Below, piece after piece: positions 1 to 8,378 of a DNA stretch of 64,000 bases. The notes beneath the pieces were generated by a model. That model did no database searches and was not told where the DNA came from. It worked only from the letters and a program-made list of their open reading frames with translations. Source of the DNA: Stenotrophomonas aracearum (GTDB taxonomy: Bacteria > Pseudomonadota > Gammaproteobacteria > Xanthomonadales > Xanthomonadaceae); NCBI RefSeq assembly GCF_031834615.1, contig NZ_CP115543.1, positions 1,065,001 to 1,129,000 on the forward strand, in the 5' to 3' direction. The position numbers and the translations under genes were made by a program. Each line of letters opens with the position of its first letter. Positions within the stretch are counted from its first letter, which is position 1.

Positions 1-516
1 CAGCGCGAAGTGCACCGCGACACGCACGGCTTCAACGAAGCGCTGCGTTCGGCACTGCGTGAAGACCCGGACATCATCCTGGTGGGCGAACTCCGCGACC
101 TGGAAACCATCCGCCTGGCGCTGACCGCGGCCGAAACCGGCCACCTGGTGTTCGGCACCCTGCATACCAGTTCGGCGGCCAAGACCATCGACCGCATCAT
201 CGACGTGTTCCCCGCCGGCGAAAAGCCGATGGTGCGTTCGATGCTGTCCGAGTCGCTGCGCGCGGTGATTTCGCAGGCGCTGCTGAAGAAGGTTGGCGGT
301 GGCCGTACCGCCGCGTGGGAAATCATGGTCGGCACCCCGGCCATCCGCAACCTGATCCGCGAGGACAAGGTGGCGCAGATGTACTCGGCGATCCAGACGG
401 GCCAGCAGATGGGCATGATGACCCTGGACCAGCACCTGCAGGACCTGGTCAAGCGCAGCCTGATCACGCGCAACCAGGCCAAGGAATACGCCAAGGACAA
501 GCGCATCTTCGAATGA
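1..516 (+). CDS. pilT: Type IV pilus retraction ATPase PilT (5' truncated by window edge)
   Basis: This is the C-terminal half (171 residues) of the hexameric cytoplasmic ATPase that drives type IV pilus retraction and twitching. The reading frame is open to base 1, so the true start lies outside the window; the GTG at 10 is internal. Visible are the Walker B region (IILVGELRD), the His-box (GTLHTSS) and the PilT signature AIRNLIRE near the C-terminus, which is linked to retraction in this family. The ~345-residue family length implies about 175 residues are missing upstream. pilU follows after a 100-bp gap carrying three GTAG palindromes, the usual pilT-pilU pair. Confidence 0.97.
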   Translation, partial: QREVHRDTHGFNEALRSALREDPDIILVGELRDLETIRLALTAAETGHLVFGTLHTSSAAKTIDRIIDVFPAGEKPMVRSMLSESLRAVISQALLKKVGGGRTAAWEIMVGTPAIRNLIREDKVAQMYSAIQTGQQMGMMTLDQHLQDLVKRSLITRNQAKEYAKDKRIFE

Positions 517-518
517 TG

Positions 519-590
519 GTAGCGCCGGGCCCTGCCCGGCGGGTAGCGCTGGGCTCTGCCCAGCGGGTAGTGCCGGCCGCCGGCCGGCTC
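519..590 (+). repeat. Three tandem GTAG-headed (SMAG/REP-like) palindromes
   Basis: Three short hairpin units, each starting with GTAG, sit head to tail at 519-540, 543-564 and 567-590. They differ in stem sequence (GCCGGGC, GCTGGGC and GCCGGCC types), so they are related subfamilies rather than exact copies. They occupy the whole pilT-pilU gap and could affect readthrough or mRNA stability between the two genes. The form matches the SMAG elements described in Stenotrophomonas. Confidence 0.8.
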
Positions 591-615
591 CAGGCAATCT
601 TCGGAGCACACCGCA

Positions 616-1758
616 ATGAACACCACCAGCACCACCATCGACTTCACCTCGTTCCTCAAGCTGATGGCGCACCAGAAGGCGTCGGACCTGTTCATCACCG
701 CCGGCATGCCGCCGGCGATCAAGGTCAACGGCAAGATCTCGCCGATCACCCAGACCCCGCTGACGCCGCAGCAGAGCCGCGACCTGGTGCTGAACGTGAT
801 GACGCCGGCGCAGCGCGAAGAGTTCGAAAAGACCCACGAGTGCAACTTCGCCATCGGCCTGTCCGGTGTCGGCCGCTTCCGCGTGAGCTGCTTCTACCAG
901 CGCAACCAGGTCGGCATGGTGCTGCGCCGGATCGAAACGCGCATTCCCACCGTGGAAGAGCTGAGCCTGCCGCCGATCATCAAGACGCTGGCGATGACCA
1001 AGCGCGGCATCATCCTGTTCGTGGGCGCTACCGGTACCGGTAAATCGACCTCGCTTGCAGCGATGATCGGCTACCGCAACCTGAACTCCACCGGGCACAT
1101 CATCACCATCGAAGACCCGATCGAGTTCGTGCACAAGCATGAAGGCTGCATCATCACCCAGCGCGAGGTCGGCATCGACACCGACAGCTGGGAAGCGGCG
1201 CTGAAGAACACCCTGCGCCAGGCGCCGGACGTGATCATGATCGGCGAAGTGCGTACCCGCGAAGGCATGGACCACGCCATCGCGTTTGCCGAAACCGGCC
1301 ACCTGGTGCTGTGCACCCTGCATGCCAACAACGCCAACCAGGCGATGGACCGCATCATCAACTTCTTCCCGGAAGACCGCCGCAACCAGCTGCTGATGGA
1401 CCTGTCGCTGAACCTGAAGGGCGTGGTCGCGCAGCAGTTGATTCCGTCGCCCGACGGCAAGTCGCGCAAGGTCGCGATGGAAATCATGCTCGGCACCCCG
1501 CTGGTGCAGGATTACATCCGCGACGGTGAGATCCACAAGCTCAAGGAAGTGATGAAGGAGTCGGTGCAGCTGGGCATGCGCACCTTCGACCAGAGCCTGT
1601 TCGAGCTCTACCAGGCCGGCGAGATCAGCTACGAAGACGCGCTGCGTTACGCCGATTCGCAGAACGAAGTGCGCCTGCGCATCAAGCTGTCGCAGGGCGG
1701 CGACGCGCGTACGCTGTCGCAGGGCCTGGACGGGGTGGAGATTTCCGAAGTCCGCTGA
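616..1758 (+). CDS. pilU: Type IV pilus ATPase PilU
   Basis: A 380-residue PilT/PilU-type ATPase, the accessory retraction motor that works with PilT. Walker A GATGTGKS is at residues 137-144, followed by an Asp-box (TIEDPIEF), Walker B (VIMIGEVRT) and His-box (CTLHANN). The C-terminus is longer than that of PilT and lacks AIRNLIRE, having GTPLVQDYIRDG at the equivalent place, which separates PilU from PilT. Cytoplasmic, at the base of the pilus machine. Length and order fit xanthomonad pilU. Confidence 0.96.
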   Translation: MNTTSTTIDFTSFLKLMAHQKASDLFITAGMPPAIKVNGKISPITQTPLTPQQSRDLVLNVMTPAQREEFEKTHECNFAIGLSGVGRFRVSCFYQRNQVGMVLRRIETRIPTVEELSLPPIIKTLAMTKRGIILFVGATGTGKSTSLAAMIGYRNLNSTGHIITIEDPIEFVHKHEGCIITQREVGIDTDSWEAALKNTLRQAPDVIMIGEVRTREGMDHAIAFAETGHLVLCTLHANNANQAMDRIINFFPEDRRNQLLMDLSLNLKGVVAQQLIPSPDGKSRKVAMEIMLGTPLVQDYIRDGEIHKLKEVMKESVQLGMRTFDQSLFELYQAGEISYEDALRYADSQNEVRLRIKLSQGGDARTLSQGLDGVEISEVR

Positions 1759-1778
1759 TACTGCGGGTCCGGAAAACG

Positions 1779-1808
1779 GGGCGCGCGCGGTGCAATGCCG
1801 GCGCGCCC
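1779..1808 (+). terminator. Probable terminator hairpin after pilU
   Basis: An 8-bp GC-only stem (GGGCGCGC with GCGCGCCC) 20 bp after the pilU stop, followed by TTGCT. The T-tract is weak, so it may be only a moderate intrinsic terminator. Confidence 0.45.
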
Positions 1809-1871
1809 TTGCTGTACGTGGTGCTTCAAGGGGCCGGCACCGTGCCGGTAGCACTGTTACCGTAGAGAAGA

Positions 1872-2474
1872 ATGCACATGGAATTGCATGATCCGTACCG
1901 CGCGCCGGCCACGTTTCCGACGCCTCCTGCCTTGCCGCGCGCCGTGCCTGACGCCGGAGCGTACGCCCAGCCGATCTCCGACGCGGCAGCCTATTACTCT
2001 CCTTCGTCCATGAAGATGGTGACGCTGTCGCTGACCACGCTGGGGCTGTACCCGGTGTACTGGTTCTGGCGAAACTGGCAGGCGATCAAGCGCGAGACCG
2101 GGGGAACCCAATGGCCCTGGGCGCGCGCACTGTTCTCGCCACTCTGGGCGTACCTGTGTTTCAGCCAACTGCGCGACGCCGCCAGCAATCGTCGGCGCGA
2201 CCTCGCGTTCGCGCCGGGCCTGCTGGCACTGACCTACTTCCTGCTCAACCTTGCCAGCCGCCTGCCAAACGCCGGGTGGTTGCTGGCCCTGTTCGCCTTC
2301 GTGCCGCTGCTGCCGGTCAACAGCCTGCTGCGTCGCTACCACCAGGACGAACGGGTGGACATGGCGCAGATGGACCGGTTCAGTGCGCTGCACATCCTGG
2401 TAACGGTCGTCGGCGGTCTGTTCCTGCTGCTGCTGTTCATCGTCATGGCGATGAACCCGGAGGTCAGCCGCTAG
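1872..2474 (+). CDS. Multi-pass membrane protein, DUF4234-like
   Basis: A 200-residue protein of unknown function. The first ~45 residues are Pro/Ala/Tyr-rich and probably cytoplasmic. Hydrophobic segments follow at about 48-66, 84-100, 111-130, 134-154 and 172-194. The stretch SLTTLGLYPVYWFWRNW resembles the start of DUF4234-type membrane domains. It stands alone between pilU and a DUF4287 gene and is closed by a strong hairpin. Two start codons (MHM) lie two codons apart. Family assignment is from motif memory only. Confidence 0.75.
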   Translation: MHMELHDPYRAPATFPTPPALPRAVPDAGAYAQPISDAAAYYSPSSMKMVTLSLTTLGLYPVYWFWRNWQAIKRETGGTQWPWARALFSPLWAYLCFSQLRDAASNRRRDLAFAPGLLALTYFLLNLASRLPNAGWLLALFAFVPLLPVNSLLRRYHQDERVDMAQMDRFSALHILVTVVGGLFLLLLFIVMAMNPEVSR

Positions 2475-2484
2475 TCGGTGGTCG

Positions 2485-2509
2485 AGCGCACGACCCACGG
2501 TCGTGCGCT
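2485..2509 (+). terminator. Perfect 11-bp hairpin, terminator or REP-like
   Basis: AGCGCACGACC and its exact complement flank a CAC loop 10 bp after the preceding stop. There is no T-run, so it may act as a REP-type mRNA end rather than a classic intrinsic terminator. The stem sequence recurs in a GTAG element at 51765. Confidence 0.55.
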
Positions 2510-2584
2510 GTCCCGGCCGCTGCCTGTCGATTTCCGCCCCGCAGGTTCGTCGTACCAGATGAACCCACCTGCGAGGAAACGGTC

Positions 2585-2800
2585 ATGAACGACACCGCCC
2601 CGGTCAAAGGCCCCGCGTCTTACTTCCCATCCATTGAGAAAACCTATGGCCAGCCGGTCGGCCATTGGCTGGCTCTATTGGCTACCCAGGGCGGGCTGAA
2701 GCACATGGCGCTGGTCGGCTTCCTGAAGGAGACGCACGGACTGGGCCACGGTCATGCCAATGCGCTGGTGGCCCACCACCTGAAGGGGCAGCGGGACTAG
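2585..2800 (+). CDS. DUF4287 domain-containing small protein
   Basis: A 71-residue protein starting at the ATG at 2585 (MNDTAPVKGP). It matches the DUF4287 pattern: SYFPSIEKTYG, a helical HWLALL segment, then HMALVGFLKETHGLGHGHANALVAHHL. Function is unknown; the family is small, cytoplasmic and widespread in proteobacteria and actinobacteria. GAGGAAACGG upstream is a fair ribosome binding site. It is a single gene with no operon partner evident. Confidence 0.8.
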   Translation: MNDTAPVKGPASYFPSIEKTYGQPVGHWLALLATQGGLKHMALVGFLKETHGLGHGHANALVAHHLKGQRD

Positions 2801-2915
2801 GGCCCGGCCGAAACCGGCCAGATACGGCAGATTGTTGCGGAACTGAATCATTTCACCTGCAACTGTCACGCCAATCGTGTCTAATACCGCTCCCCACGAG
2901 TCTGGCCCCACCCCC

Positions 2916-3623
2916 ATGTCCCTTGAATCCCATGGCCCTGCGCCGTGCGACGACGCTGACGGCCATCTGGTCACCGCCGGCCCGCTGACCCCGCCACCGG
3001 ACAGCGCGGGCACCCTGGCCGACGAGAAAGCGCTGCGCCATTCGGTCGCCGAGGACGTGCAGGGCATGATCCTGGCCACCCTGGTGGCCTCGCTGGGCCT
3101 GGCGATTTTCGCCAAGGGCGGGCTGATGATCGGCGGCATGGCCGGGCTGGCGTTCCTGGCCCACTACGCCTTCGGCTGGAACTTCGGCGTGGTGTTCGTA
3201 CTGGTCAACCTGCCGTTCTACTGGGTGGCGGTACGCCGCATGGGGTGGGAGTTCACCCTCAAGACCTTCGCTGCGGTTACCGCCTGTGGCGTGCTCGTCG
3301 ACCTGCTGCCGCGCTGGGCCGACTTCGCCCACATGAGCTCGCTGTACTCGGCGCTGGTCGGCGGCGCGCTGGCCGGGCTGGGCATCCTGTTCTACATCCG
3401 CCACCGGGCCAGCCTGGGCGGCATCGGCATCCTGGCGGTATACCTGCAGCGCACCCGTGGCTGGAGCGCCGGCAAGGTGCAGATGTCGTTCGACACCCTG
3501 CTGATGGGCGTGGCGTTCTTCGTGCTCTCGCCGGACAAGGTGCTGTACTCGGCGATCGGCGCGGTGGTGCTCAGCCTGGTGCTGATGTTCAACCACCGCC
3601 CGGGCCGTTACATGGGCGTCTGA
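2916..3623 (+). CDS. YitT-family (DUF161) integral membrane protein
   Basis: About 235 residues from the ATG at 2916; an in-frame GTG at 2877 would add 13 residues. After a polar N-terminus, at least five hydrophobic helices follow, with Gly-rich motifs (AKGGLMIGGMAGLAFL, HRASLGGIGILAVYL) typical of the YitT N-terminal membrane domain. The C-terminal DUF2179 domain found in many relatives is absent, so this is the short form. Role unknown, possibly transport. Its 3' end overlaps the convergent tag gene by 16 bp. Confidence 0.8.
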   Translation: MSLESHGPAPCDDADGHLVTAGPLTPPPDSAGTLADEKALRHSVAEDVQGMILATLVASLGLAIFAKGGLMIGGMAGLAFLAHYAFGWNFGVVFVLVNLPFYWVAVRRMGWEFTLKTFAAVTACGVLVDLLPRWADFAHMSSLYSALVGGALAGLGILFYIRHRASLGGIGILAVYLQRTRGWSAGKVQMSFDTLLMGVAFFVLSPDKVLYSAIGAVVLSLVLMFNHRPGRYMGV

Positions 3624-4141
3624 GCCCGCAATTTCGCCAAACGCTTGTAGACGGGGCAATCCTTGGCGTGCGCCCCGGGCAGATACCCCAGGCTCATCAG
3701 GAACTCGCCGGTGATCTCACCGCCGGTGAAGCGGAAGGTCTTCTTGAACAGCTTTACCCACTCGGCCTTGTCGCGCGGGTGGTGCGCGTCCAGCCAGGCC
3801 GCGAAACTGCCGTGGCTGGCCCGCAGCTGCTGGATCACCTGGGCGTTGTGGATCGCCGCATGCACCTTGAGCCGGTTGCGGATGATGCCCGGGTCGTTGA
3901 GCAGGCGCTCCACCTCGCGCTCGCCGTAGGCCGCCACCGTGTCCACGTCGAACTGGTCGTAGGCCGCGCGGAAGCCTTCGCGCTTCTTCAGGATGGTTTC
4001 CCAACTCAGCCCGGCCTGGTTGATCTCCAGCAGCAGGCGCTCGAACAGCTCGCGTTCGTCGCGCTGCGGGAAGCCATATTCATGGTCATGGTAGTGACCG
4101 TGCACCGGGTGGCCCGGGGCGATGAGGCAGTAACCGCTCAT
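3608..4141 (-). CDS. tag: DNA-3-methyladenine glycosylase I
   Basis: A 177-residue base-excision repair enzyme that removes 3-methyladenine from alkylated DNA. Zinc-ligand positions of the Tag family are present: Cys5 and His18 (in YHDHEYG) near the N-terminus, His158 and Cys162 near the C-terminus. The core motif LLEINQAGLSWETILKKRE carries the catalytic Glu. Length is normal. The E. coli motif YHDNEWG reads YHDHEYG here, a conservative change. It converges on the YitT gene. Confidence 0.95.
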   Translation of the reverse strand: MSGYCLIAPGHPVHGHYHDHEYGFPQRDERELFERLLLEINQAGLSWETILKKREGFRAAYDQFDVDTVAAYGEREVERLLNDPGIIRNRLKVHAAIHNAQVIQQLRASHGSFAAWLDAHHPRDKAEWVKLFKKTFRFTGGEITGEFLMSLGYLPGAHAKDCPVYKRLAKLRAQTPM

Positions 4142-4250
4142 GGGGAGTCTTCTTCTGCAAGGGGCGCTTCGAAGCCAAGTTTACGACCGCCGTCCACGCA
4201 GCGGGTGGTGGCTCACGCCCGTGTCAGGGCGCACCGGGTAGAATGGCCAC

Positions 4251-4817
4251 ATGTCCACGCTGCCCACTACGCTTGCCCATCACCTGCTGGTCGCGCTGCC
4301 GTCGCTGACCGATCCCACCTTTGCACGCACGGTGGCGTTGATCTGCCAGCACGACGAAAACGGCGCCATGGGGGTGCTGGTCAACCAGCCTTCCGAGTAC
4401 ACGCTGGGCGATGTGCTGGCACAGATGGATATCCAGACCGACGATCGGGTGCTGCGCGACCAGGTGGTGCTCAATGGCGGCCCGGTCCATCCCGAGCGCG
4501 GCTTTGTCATACATGACGACGCCAGCGGCTGGGATTCCAGCCTGCAGGTGGGCCAGGGCGTGTACCTGACCACCTCGCGCGACATCCTCGAAGCCATGGC
4601 CCGCGGCGAAGGCCCGCGCCATGCGCTGGTCACGCTGGGCTGTGCCGGCTGGACCGAAGGCCAGCTGGAAGCGGAGATCGCCGACAACAGCTGGCTGACC
4701 GTGCCGGCCGACGCCGAGCTGCTGTTCAACACCCCGCTGGAGCAGCGCTGGCAGGGCGCGGCGTCGCGCATCGGCGTGGACCTGTTCCGCCACACCGACT
4801 ACAGCGGCCATGTCTGA
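4251..4817 (+). CDS. algH: YqgE/AlgH family protein (UPF0301)
   Basis: A 188-residue protein of the conserved YqgE/AlgH family. Family motifs are clear: [38 protein letters not shown] and [16 protein letters not shown]. Biochemical role is unresolved; in Pseudomonas it was first linked to alginate gene control. It overlaps ruvX by 8 bp, and the algH-ruvX-pyrB order is the standard gammaproteobacterial operon. Confidence 0.93.
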   Translation: MSTLPTTLAHHLLVALPSLTDPTFARTVALICQHDENGAMGVLVNQPSEYTLGDVLAQMDIQTDDRVLRDQVVLNGGPVHPERGFVIHDDASGWDSSLQVGQGVYLTTSRDILEAMARGEGPRHALVTLGCAGWTEGQLEAEIADNSWLTVPADAELLFNTPLEQRWQGAASRIGVDLFRHTDYSGHV

Positions 4818-5277
4818 GCCGGCCACCATCCGCCGCGACGGCACCGTACTCGGCTTCGACGTCGGTTCGCGCCGGATCGGCGTGGCCATCGGCAGTTCGT
4901 TCGGTACCCATGCCCGCGCCATCGCGGTGGTGGACGTGCACGGCAACGGGCCGGACTGGGCTGCGGTCGAGCGCCTGATCAAGGAATGGCGGCCTGATGG
5001 CCTGGTGGTGGGCGACCCGCTCACCCTGGACGGCCAGGACCAGCCCAACCGCAAGCGTGCGCAGGGCTTCGCCCGCCAGCTGCGGGAACGTTTCAAACTG
5101 CCGGTGGTGCTGGTCGACGAGCGTTCCAGCTCGGTCGAAGCCGCGCGCCGGTTTGCCGTCGAGCGCGCCGAAGGCCGCAAGCGTCGCCGCGACGCGGCCA
5201 CGCTGGATGCGGTGGCCGCCGCGGTCATCATCGAACGCTGGCTGTCTTCGCCCGACGACGCCACCCCCGTTTCCTGA
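4810..5277 (+). CDS. ruvX: Holliday junction resolvase RuvX/YqgF
   Basis: A 155-residue RNase H-fold nuclease of the YqgF family, implicated in Holliday junction resolution and in pre-16S rRNA maturation. The acidic active-site motif [14 protein letters not shown] places the first Asp at residue 17; DERSSSVEA and a C-terminal [10 protein letters not shown] supply the others. Translationally coupled to algH (8-bp overlap) and followed 16 bp later by pyrB. Confidence 0.93.
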   Translation: MSEPATIRRDGTVLGFDVGSRRIGVAIGSSFGTHARAIAVVDVHGNGPDWAAVERLIKEWRPDGLVVGDPLTLDGQDQPNRKRAQGFARQLRERFKLPVVLVDERSSSVEAARRFAVERAEGRKRRRDAATLDAVAAAVIIERWLSSPDDATPVS

Positions 5278-5293
5278 CCCCCAGACCCCTCCC

Positions 5294-6244
5294 ATGACTG
5301 CCTCGCAACTCGATTCCGAAGGACGCCTGCGCCACCTGCTGACCCTGGAAGGTCTGCCCCGCGAAACCCTGCTGCAGCTGCTCGACCGCGCCGGCCAGAT
5401 CCGCGACGCAGCGGTGGGTCGGGTCGGCAACAAGCGCCATGTACTGGCCGGTTCCGCGGTGTGCACGCTGTTCTTCGAACCCTCCACCCGCACCCGCAGC
5501 TCGTTCCAGCTGGCCGCGCAGCGGCTGGGTGCGGACGTGCTGAACTTCGATGCTTCCACCTCGTCTACGCGCAAGGGCGAAACGGCCTGCGATACGTTGA
5601 AGAACCTGGAAGCGATGGGCGTGCGTGGCTTCGTGGTGCGGCATCCGGACGACGGCGCGGTCGCCGAGCTGGCGGCAGCGGCCGGCGAGGGCACGGCGCT
5701 GATCAACGCCGGTGATGGTCGCAGCGCGCACCCCACCCAGGGGTTGCTGGACATGCTGACCCTGCGCCAGGCCAAGGGCGGCGATTTTTCGAAGATGAAG
5801 GTGGTGATCGTCGGCGACGTGAAGCATTCGCGCGTGGCCCGCACCGACCTGCACGCACTGCGCACGCTGGGCGTGGGCGAAATCCGCGTGTGTGGCCCGC
5901 AGTCGCTGCTGCCGGACGACGAGACCCTGAAGGGCTGCATTGTCGGCCAGGATTTCGACCAGATGCTGGAAGGCGTCGACGCGCTGATGATGCTGCGGCT
6001 GCAGCGCGAGCGCATGGAAGAAGGCCTGGTGCCGTCGATCGAGCAGTACCACGCCGAGTATGGCCTGAACGTCGCGCGCCTCAAGCGCGCCGGCCAGGAC
6101 GCCGCCGTGCTGCACCCGGGCCCGATCAACCGTGGCGTGGAAGTCACCGACGAAGTGGCCGACGGCCCGCAGTCGTGGGTGCTGCGCCAGGTCGCGAACG
6201 GCGTCGCGGTGCGGATGGCGGTGCTGGAAACCCTGCTGGCCTGA
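5294..6244 (+). CDS. pyrB: Aspartate carbamoyltransferase catalytic subunit
   Basis: A 316-residue enzyme condensing carbamoyl phosphate and aspartate in pyrimidine synthesis. The carbamoyl-phosphate loop FFEPSTRTRSSF (STRT at 64-67), the SSTRKGE loop with its Lys near 94, and the C-terminal HPGPINRGVE motif are intact. No pyrI is adjacent, consistent with a subunit used without the E. coli regulatory chain. Start is the ATG at 5294. Last gene of the algH-ruvX-pyrB operon; a GTAG palindrome follows. Confidence 0.97.
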   Translation: MTASQLDSEGRLRHLLTLEGLPRETLLQLLDRAGQIRDAAVGRVGNKRHVLAGSAVCTLFFEPSTRTRSSFQLAAQRLGADVLNFDASTSSTRKGETACDTLKNLEAMGVRGFVVRHPDDGAVAELAAAAGEGTALINAGDGRSAHPTQGLLDMLTLRQAKGGDFSKMKVVIVGDVKHSRVARTDLHALRTLGVGEIRVCGPQSLLPDDETLKGCIVGQDFDQMLEGVDALMMLRLQRERMEEGLVPSIEQYHAEYGLNVARLKRAGQDAAVLHPGPINRGVEVTDEVADGPQSWVLRQVANGVAVRMAVLETLLA

Positions 6245-6268
6245 CCGCAACGTAACGGGAAATCCGCT

Positions 6269-6292
6269 GTAGTGCCGGCCGCTGGCCGGCTC
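6269..6292 (+). repeat. GTAG palindrome (SMAG/REP-like), GCCGGCC type
   Basis: A 24-bp unit with GTAG head and a GCCGGCC stem, 25 bp after the pyrB stop. It lies at the convergent boundary between pyrB and the lower-GC secreted-protein operon. Confidence 0.75.
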
Positions 6293-6319
6293 CAAGCGGT
6301 GCCTGCCAGCAAGCGAACC

Positions 6320-7234
6320 TCAACGCCTGCGATGTCTCTTCAACATCCTCAGCAAGTCCCCCGGCGTCGCACCGTCGCGCGACCAGCCGCGATGCGACGC
6401 GACCACCTTCCCGTCTTTCATTACATGAAAGGTAGGCAGCGCAGTCAGATCCATTCCGACCCATTGCGAGTTGCGTAGCGCAACATGCATTGGCGTCGCG
6501 GGAAATTTTGCGTTCCACTGTTCCAGTTCGTCCAGCTCCAGAGTGCGGCCCGCCGGCTGCATCCACACGACTCGCCTCCCAGCCAGCAGTCGCTGAACCT
6601 TCGGATCCTCCTTCAGCTTTTCTGCAGCCCGTTGGGCGACGTGGCATCCCGCAACGACGACCATGTCCACGGTAGCGAGATCCAGGCGTCGAGAGCGTAG
6701 GCGGCCGTTGATCAGCACCAGCGTGGTCACCACTCCAGACGGCGATACAGGCTCCTCTGACGCCTGGACTTCATCGGTCAGCTGCATGCGGCCAAGCCAT
6801 TCAGACGAGCGGTTCTCTGCGTGCAGTTCCTCCAGAAGATTCGTTGCTTCGGGGTCAATCGCTGCCTCATTCATGTCGGCGACAACGGATTCCGCCAAGG
6901 TAACTACTGGAAGCGGAAGATTCTGGGAGGTTGCATTGGCGTAGAAGGAGAGCGTATCCAATGCTTTCAATTGGGCTCGACGCTGAGCAATTGTCGCGGT
7001 CTTCCGCCTTGTCGTGATCTCAGTTGAACATGCGAGTGCCTGGGGCGCGATCAGTGCATGGATATCGATTGCCTCCAAGCTTCGGGTTTCGTCACTGCCT
7101 GCGATTCGGTTTACCGCTGCACATCCTTGGACAGAAGTCCTATCCACCTCCGTCTCCGAGCTATGTGCATGGGCCATGCAGCTGAGAAGCGATGCGATCA
7201 GGCAAAGCGATGAGCTTGGTAATCCTTTAGGCAC
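6320..7234 (-). CDS. Exported protein with divergent thioredoxin-like C-terminal domain
   Basis: A 304-residue product from a GTG start at 7234 that overlaps the upstream gene by 8 bp. A signal sequence (SSLCLIASLLSCMAHA) precedes a helical, poorly conserved middle. Residues ~165-300 resemble a thioredoxin fold: a strand (DMVVVAGCH), a possible active-site remnant CHVA at 197-200, and ALPTFHVMKDGKVVASHRGW, like the thioredoxin cis-Pro strand (Pro267). The second redox Cys is absent, so disulfide exchange is doubtful. G+C is visibly lower than neighbours (about 53% in a 60-bp sample). Function unknown; fold assignment is inferred. Confidence 0.6.
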   Translation of the reverse strand: MPKGLPSSSLCLIASLLSCMAHAHSSETEVDRTSVQGCAAVNRIAGSDETRSLEAIDIHALIAPQALACSTEITTRRKTATIAQRRAQLKALDTLSFYANATSQNLPLPVVTLAESVVADMNEAAIDPEATNLLEELHAENRSSEWLGRMQLTDEVQASEEPVSPSGVVTTLVLINGRLRSRRLDLATVDMVVVAGCHVAQRAAEKLKEDPKVQRLLAGRRVVWMQPAGRTLELDELEQWNAKFPATPMHVALRNSQWVGMDLTALPTFHVMKDGKVVASHRGWSRDGATPGDLLRMLKRHRRR

Positions 7235-7526
7235 GGTTGCAGTCCTCAAAAACACGCCCCAGCGGGGCGTGCTGAACCTCGTTCGAGAAGTCAAAACGGC
7301 TCGCAGGACGAGGGGCAGACGCTGCCCCGCGTGGCACGGCAGTGTTGGCGGTGAGGAACTGGTTGAGCTCGTGCCGGGAGCGGATGACTGCTGAAGCAAC
7401 ATCGATGGACTGCTGTTCTTGTTCGAGGATGCGTTTCGTGGTTACTACGTCAGTTTCAGGAGCGGCGTACGCAGCGGAGGAAGTGAGGCAAAGCAACAGA
7501 ACGACAGCTGTGATTGCGGTTTTCAT
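7227..7526 (-). CDS. Small exported protein of unknown function
   Basis: A 99-residue protein from the ATG at 7526 (MKTAITAVVLLLCLTSSAAYA), with a clean Sec signal peptide and likely cleavage after AYA. The mature part is a short, charged, probably helical chain with one Cys near the end. It overlaps the next gene by 8 bp, so the two are co-translated. No family recognised. It shares the lower G+C of its partner, and the pair is bounded by REP palindromes, which suggests recent acquisition. Confidence 0.6.
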   Translation of the reverse strand: MKTAITAVVLLLCLTSSAAYAAPETDVVTTKRILEQEQQSIDVASAVIRSRHELNQFLTANTAVPRGAASAPRPASRFDFSNEVQHAPLGRVFEDCNRA

Positions 7527-7664
7527 GGGAATTTCTCGATGGGAAAGTGGATCAGCGCTGATCGCAACTAACCTATCGCTGTCCCTCTGGCGGGGAAATC
7601 GGACCATGGCGTTTTGAGGGATGGGGAAATGCCTGGCTTAAGGTAGGGCTGTGCGGTGGCTGTT

Positions 7665-7732
7665 GAGCCGGCCAGCGGCCGGCACTACAGGAGGGCGGGT
7701 ATTGTGAGGAGCCGGCCGGCGGCCGGCACTAC
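7665..7732 (-). repeat. Two inverted-orientation GTAG palindromes at the RAYT 3' end
   Basis: Units at 7665-7688 and 7709-7732 read GTAG-first on the minus strand, separated by 20 bp. The second one overlaps the RAYT gene end: the TAG of its GTAG head is the RAYT stop codon. Such flanking of the transposase by its own REP family is typical of RAYT loci. Confidence 0.85.
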
Positions 7733-8184
7733 GTGTCGAGGGGCCATTTGCACCATGCGTGGGGGTATTCGCCCAGTTTCCCGGTGATGCCGGCGCGGAC
7801 GGGGTTACCCAGGATGTACATGACATGGTCGCGGAGCGAACGGTCAGAGCGAAGGGCGTGGTCGTGGTAGCCGGATTGCCAGAATGCGCCGCCGCGTCGA
7901 TGCATACGGTTCAGCGCCAAGCCCGTTGACGATTTGAATCTGCGGGCAACATTGCACAGGGGTTCGTTGCAGAGCTCGAACATCCAGTGGACGTGATCGG
8001 GCATGACGACCCATGCGAGCGAGCTGACGTAGCCGCGGTCGCTAAGATCATGCAGGGCGTTCATGACAATGGCGGCGGATGCAGGGTCGTCGAACCAAGG
8101 GCGGCGTCCGCAGCAAACGGTGGTCAGGACGTAGGTGTGCCCAATGAGCGATATCCGTCCGCGGCGTAGTTTTGAGGAGCTCAT
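7729..8184 (-). CDS. REP-associated tyrosine transposase (RAYT)
   Basis: A 151-residue Y1/HUH single-strand transposase of the REP-associated type. The HUH motif reads MPDHVHW (His64, His66); a candidate catalytic Tyr123 sits in MYILGNPVRAG, and the typical RAYT segment GGAFWQSGYHDHALR precedes it. These enzymes bind and cleave REP hairpins at the GTAG head and are thought to mobilise REPs while being single-copy themselves. The gene is bracketed by two inverted palindromes downstream and three upstream of its start. The reading frame is full and undisrupted, so activity is possible. Confidence 0.93.
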   Translation of the reverse strand: MSSSKLRRGRISLIGHTYVLTTVCCGRRPWFDDPASAAIVMNALHDLSDRGYVSSLAWVVMPDHVHWMFELCNEPLCNVARRFKSSTGLALNRMHRRGGAFWQSGYHDHALRSDRSLRDHVMYILGNPVRAGITGKLGEYPHAWCKWPLDT

Positions 8185-8264
8185 GCAGCATCTTGGAATG
8201 CGCCAGATGCTCGGTGTCAGCGGGATTTCAGCCGAAGGGACGTAGTCCGATGGCTACATGGACC

Positions 8265-8378
8265 GTAGTGCCGGCCGCCGGCCGGCTCTTCCCGAGGTTG
8301 GATTGCGAGGAGCCGGCCAGCGGCCGGCACTACGGGGGGGGCATGCACTTCGTGGAGCCGGCCGGCGGCCGGCACTAC
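8265..8378. repeat. Cluster of three GTAG palindromes between RAYT and esterase
   Basis: One forward unit (8265-8288) and two inverted units (8310-8333, 8355-8378) occupy the gap between the RAYT start and the esterase end. The forward/inverted pair forms the BIME-like arrangement on which RAYTs act. The last unit donates the esterase stop codon (TAG of GTAG at 8375-8377). Confidence 0.85.

Noticed and set aside
7665..8378. Closely spaced palindromic repeats as a CRISPR array
   Set aside because: The units are in mixed orientation, lie around a RAYT gene, have no regular spacers, and no cas genes are present.
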